Shown here: piece by piece, positions 61,664-64,000 of the stretch
Layout: each line of letters starts with the position of its first letter
Position numbering within the stretch: the first letter of the stretch is position 1
DNA from: Lucifuga dentata
Lineage: Eukaryota; Chordata; Actinopteri; Ophidiiformes; Bythitidae
Reading direction: 5' to 3'
DNA: 64,000 nt
NCBI GenBank assembly: GCA_014773175.1
Contig: VXCM01000478.1
Coordinates: 12,501 to 76,500 of the forward strand
Made by a program: the position numbers and the translations under genes
Notes under the pieces: model-generated
Databases searched by the model: none
Told to the model about the DNA's origin: nothing
What the model saw: the letters and a program-made list of their open reading frames with translations, nothing else

Positions 61664-62496
61664 TGAACAGTACAATGACACACACATGAACAAATACACA
61701 CACACACAAATCCTGTAACATCATCCTTCCCAGTTTTTCAGTAAGGATGTGTATTCCCTGCTGCTCCCTGTTAACAGTTTATGACTCAGCAGGACTGACT
61801 ACAATCTGTCTCTTTCATAATCTCTCTCTCTCTCTCTCTGGTATTTCACCCCTTGCAGAGCCATTACAGCACATGTTGGTATGAAATATTAAACAATGAG
61901 TGAGAAAAAAAAAATCAAATCCAGCTCATAACAGATCCACTGAACATGATTCATCCAACGTATTATTATAGGTCTAATTTGGTATCATTCAGAGATGTGC
62001 ATTAGCAATAGCAGGCTGTCATTTCTCATAATTCATGCAAACCAGCATGTTAACCAAAGCTGTTATCTGTTTATGTTGATGGAAAATCATATCTGTATTT
62101 GCATCTGTTTTGGCGGTAAACCAGAATGGGTGCGGCATCAAGCAAAAATAGTCTAAATATCTGGTTTCAAGCTTAAACCGACTGCTGTTACCACAATAGT
62201 AACGAATGGTTTCTTTATTGAATTATGGATAAATGTATTAGATTTTTAGATAAATAAATCATTGTACCAGCATTGAGAGGAGATTATGGGATAAAAATGC
62301 TGCATTGCAACTTTAATCCAGCATTTTTTGTCTTCAATTATTACCTCCGCCAAAGTGGTCATGCTTTCATCTGCATCTGTTTACTTGTTTGTGAGCAGGA
62401 TTAGTGAAAAGTTATGATCCGATTTTGACGGGTAGATTCATGAATTTTTAAAACATTATTATTATTATTATTATTTTTAACATGAGATTGGGTGTT

Positions 62497-62534
62497 TTTT
62501 TTTTTTTTNAAAAAAAAAAAAAAAAAAAAAAAAA
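62497..62534. repeat. Poly(T)-N-poly(A) junction
   Basis: About 14 T, one N (62509), then about 25 A. This may be a palindromic homopolymer, or two contig ends joined wrongly at a slippage-prone run. Confidence 0.7.
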
Positions 62535-62689
62535 TCAGGCATATGTATCCCATGATAGACTAACACTAGTACAAATTTCTCCAGATTTGAATGAATTTTA
62601 AAGTTTTAGTTGTTATTACAAATAAAGCAAGCATTATAAGCCCTTCAACTGTGTTTTTATATTTAGGCTAGTATATTGCTGCGTTCATC

Positions 62690-63352
62690 TTAAAGAACCA
62701 TACTGACGATTGTGCATGTTTAAGCCTAATATATTCAATTTTCATACATGTTAAGTTACTGACAATCATTTCCCAAAGGATAAAACCATATTTCAGCTTT
62801 CCAGATATTTTGTAAAATCTCTCAAGCTTTCAAAATCAAATATTCAAGCGATACACCCACCTTAAAAATCAATGTTTCTCCTGCTAATAGTTACGCAGCC
62901 TTATGAAGTCATGGTCCTTTAATTTTTCGATAAACGCAGGTCTTCTTTTGGGACTATATTCCCCAGTGGAGACATACATTCACTCCACGCTTTTTATTGT
63001 GCTTAAAAGCTAAAGTTAAAATTATGTAACCGAAAAAACCCCTGAATACACGTCTTGTTCGTGATAATGGATCCTATCCCAAGAATGTTTCAAGTATCAA
63101 CAAGTTGATTTTAATAGCGTACCAAAATGAACTGAAACCNATCCCAAGAATGTTTCAAGTATCAACAAGTTGATTTTAATAGCGTACCAAAATGAACTGA
63201 AACCAACAGTGGTCTAGAAGGTAGGATTTTGTTTTTTTTTAAACTCACCTTTCCAGTAGTATGCTTTGGGAAATGATTGTCAGTAACGTTACGTGTATGA
63301 AAATTGAATACATTAGGCTCAAACATGTGTGGTCGCCAGTATGGTCCTTTAA
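62690..63352 (+). mobile_element. TTAA-ended element, copy 5
   Basis: TTAA at both ends (62690-62693 and 63349-63352) with the family termini taaagaaccatactgacgat and cgccagtatggtccttta. The interior matches copy 1 closely (ttcaagcgatacacccacct, aagtatcaacaagttgattt). The 64-base block 63076-63139 is repeated after the N at 63140, probably an assembly duplicate. It appears to be inserted in a relic of the TGCTGCGTTC family. Confidence 0.8.
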
Positions 63353-63894
63353 ACCTAGAACTCAGAATTTCTGACCTTCTAGTGGGAAAAGTCCAAGAAA
63401 ACAATCCCTTAACTTGGTTCCTACTCGGAAAGTCGGGCAAGGTGAGTTCAGAGTTTAAATCATTTCAATATGGTTGCTAACACCATAAACAGTCATTTCT
63501 CTGTTTATAAATGAATGTCTAGAAGCATTTTCTTTAAATCAATCAGCATGCAGATGTAGTAACAGGTCAAACATAGAATGCTGGCAATGCAGAAGCGGTC
63601 TGGAAAAGGTAAATAGGTCATAAACATTAAAATGGAGTTTTTTTGGTCTGACAGAGCAAACAAAGCAAAAGGTTTTCATGGAGCCGTCCATGTTGTCTCC
63701 CACTTTGTTTAGGTTGTAAATGGCGTAATTCTAAGTTGCAGCTTCCCAATTCCAAGGAAACACAGCATGAGTGTCCCTTCTAGTAATTATTGTAAAACGG
63801 CTTCTGAAATTGAAAAACAGCAATATTACTTATATGAATATTAATCATATGATTAAAAATTGTATCAAGAGTGTTATGTGTTCGTGTCTTTCCC

Positions 63895-64000
63895 ATGCTA
63901 ACATCACCTGTATCACCTGAATATTTGGTTTTGAAAGATTAGGGATTTGGCAAAATAACACAAAAATTAAAAGTTTTATGTTTTTGAAAATGGTTGGCAG
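63895..64000 (-). mobile_element. TTAA-ended element, copy 6 (reverse, cut by window edge)
   Basis: The last ~100 bases (tatcacctgaatatttggtt, gaaagattagggatttggca, gaaaatggttggcag) match the family read in reverse. The element continues beyond the window, and its left boundary is unclear. Confidence 0.6.

Larger units (their letters stand above)
48562..64000. other. Gene-poor, transposon-rich flank upstream of klf3
   Basis: No recognised protein gene. Contents: at least six copies of the TTAA-ended element (entries below), one AGGCAGTCC element, clustered microsatellites at 51.15-51.25 and 52.6-52.96 kb, an AT-only tract at 58.87-59.10 kb, a polypurine tract at 60.4-60.65 kb, and a speculative TATA-driven transcript at 56.0-56.75 kb. 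Long-range klf3 regulation may reside here but is not visible. Confidence 0.55.

Overview
This is vertebrate, almost certainly teleost, nuclear DNA: genes split into short exons with GT/AG introns, very dense (CA)n, (GA)n and (CT)n microsatellites, and several families of small inverted-repeat DNA transposons. Four protein-coding genes and one tRNA can be supported. Their order and orientation match the mammalian 4p14 block KLF3 - FAM114A1 - TMEM156 - KLHL5, read here in reverse. Gene names rest on my recollection of the protein families, on splice-phase bookkeeping and on this shared gene order. No search was run.

Layout. (1) 1-217, minus: first coding exon of klhl5, running off the left edge, with a CpG-rich 5' flank. 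(2) About 0.65-16 kb: a gene-poor stretch between the two head-to-head genes, holding microsatellites and one degenerate interspersed repeat. (3) 16.0-22.9 kb, plus: tmem156, nine coding exons, all introns phase 1, with inverted-repeat elements in introns 1 and 8. (4) 22.9-32.9 kb, minus: fam114a1, twelve coding exons plus a likely noncoding first exon. It carries a hAT-type insertion with an 8-bp target duplication, and one intron that appears to be GC-AG. (5) 33336-33407, plus: tRNA-Pro(AGG). (6) 35.7-48.3 kb, minus: klf3, five coding exons and a probable noncoding first exon in a GC-rich promoter. (7) 48.4-64 kb: no recognised gene. It is dominated by at least six copies of one TTAA-ended inverted-repeat element, plus long simple repeats and one speculative TATA-driven spliced transcript near 56.0-56.75 kb.

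The genes are neighbours by descent, not a pathway: an E3-ligase adaptor (klhl5), a small type I membrane protein (tmem156), a Golgi/cytoplasmic coiled-coil-like protein (fam114a1) and a CtBP-recruiting zinc-finger repressor (klf3). In mammals the TLR10/TLR1/TLR6 cluster lies between KLF3 and FAM114A1. Here that interval (31.3-35.7 kb) holds only the tRNA and no TLR-like reading frame.

Assembly caution: the window has 18 isolated single-N positions. At nine of them, the 61-66 bases on each side are near-identical copies. This is the signature of overlapping contig ends joined by one N, so these 'duplications' are probably not real. I saw no convincing new multi-gene system. The most useful leads are the TTAA-element family, the missing TLR interval, the GC-AG intron, the CRE-bearing element in tmem156 and the candidate transcript at 56 kb.
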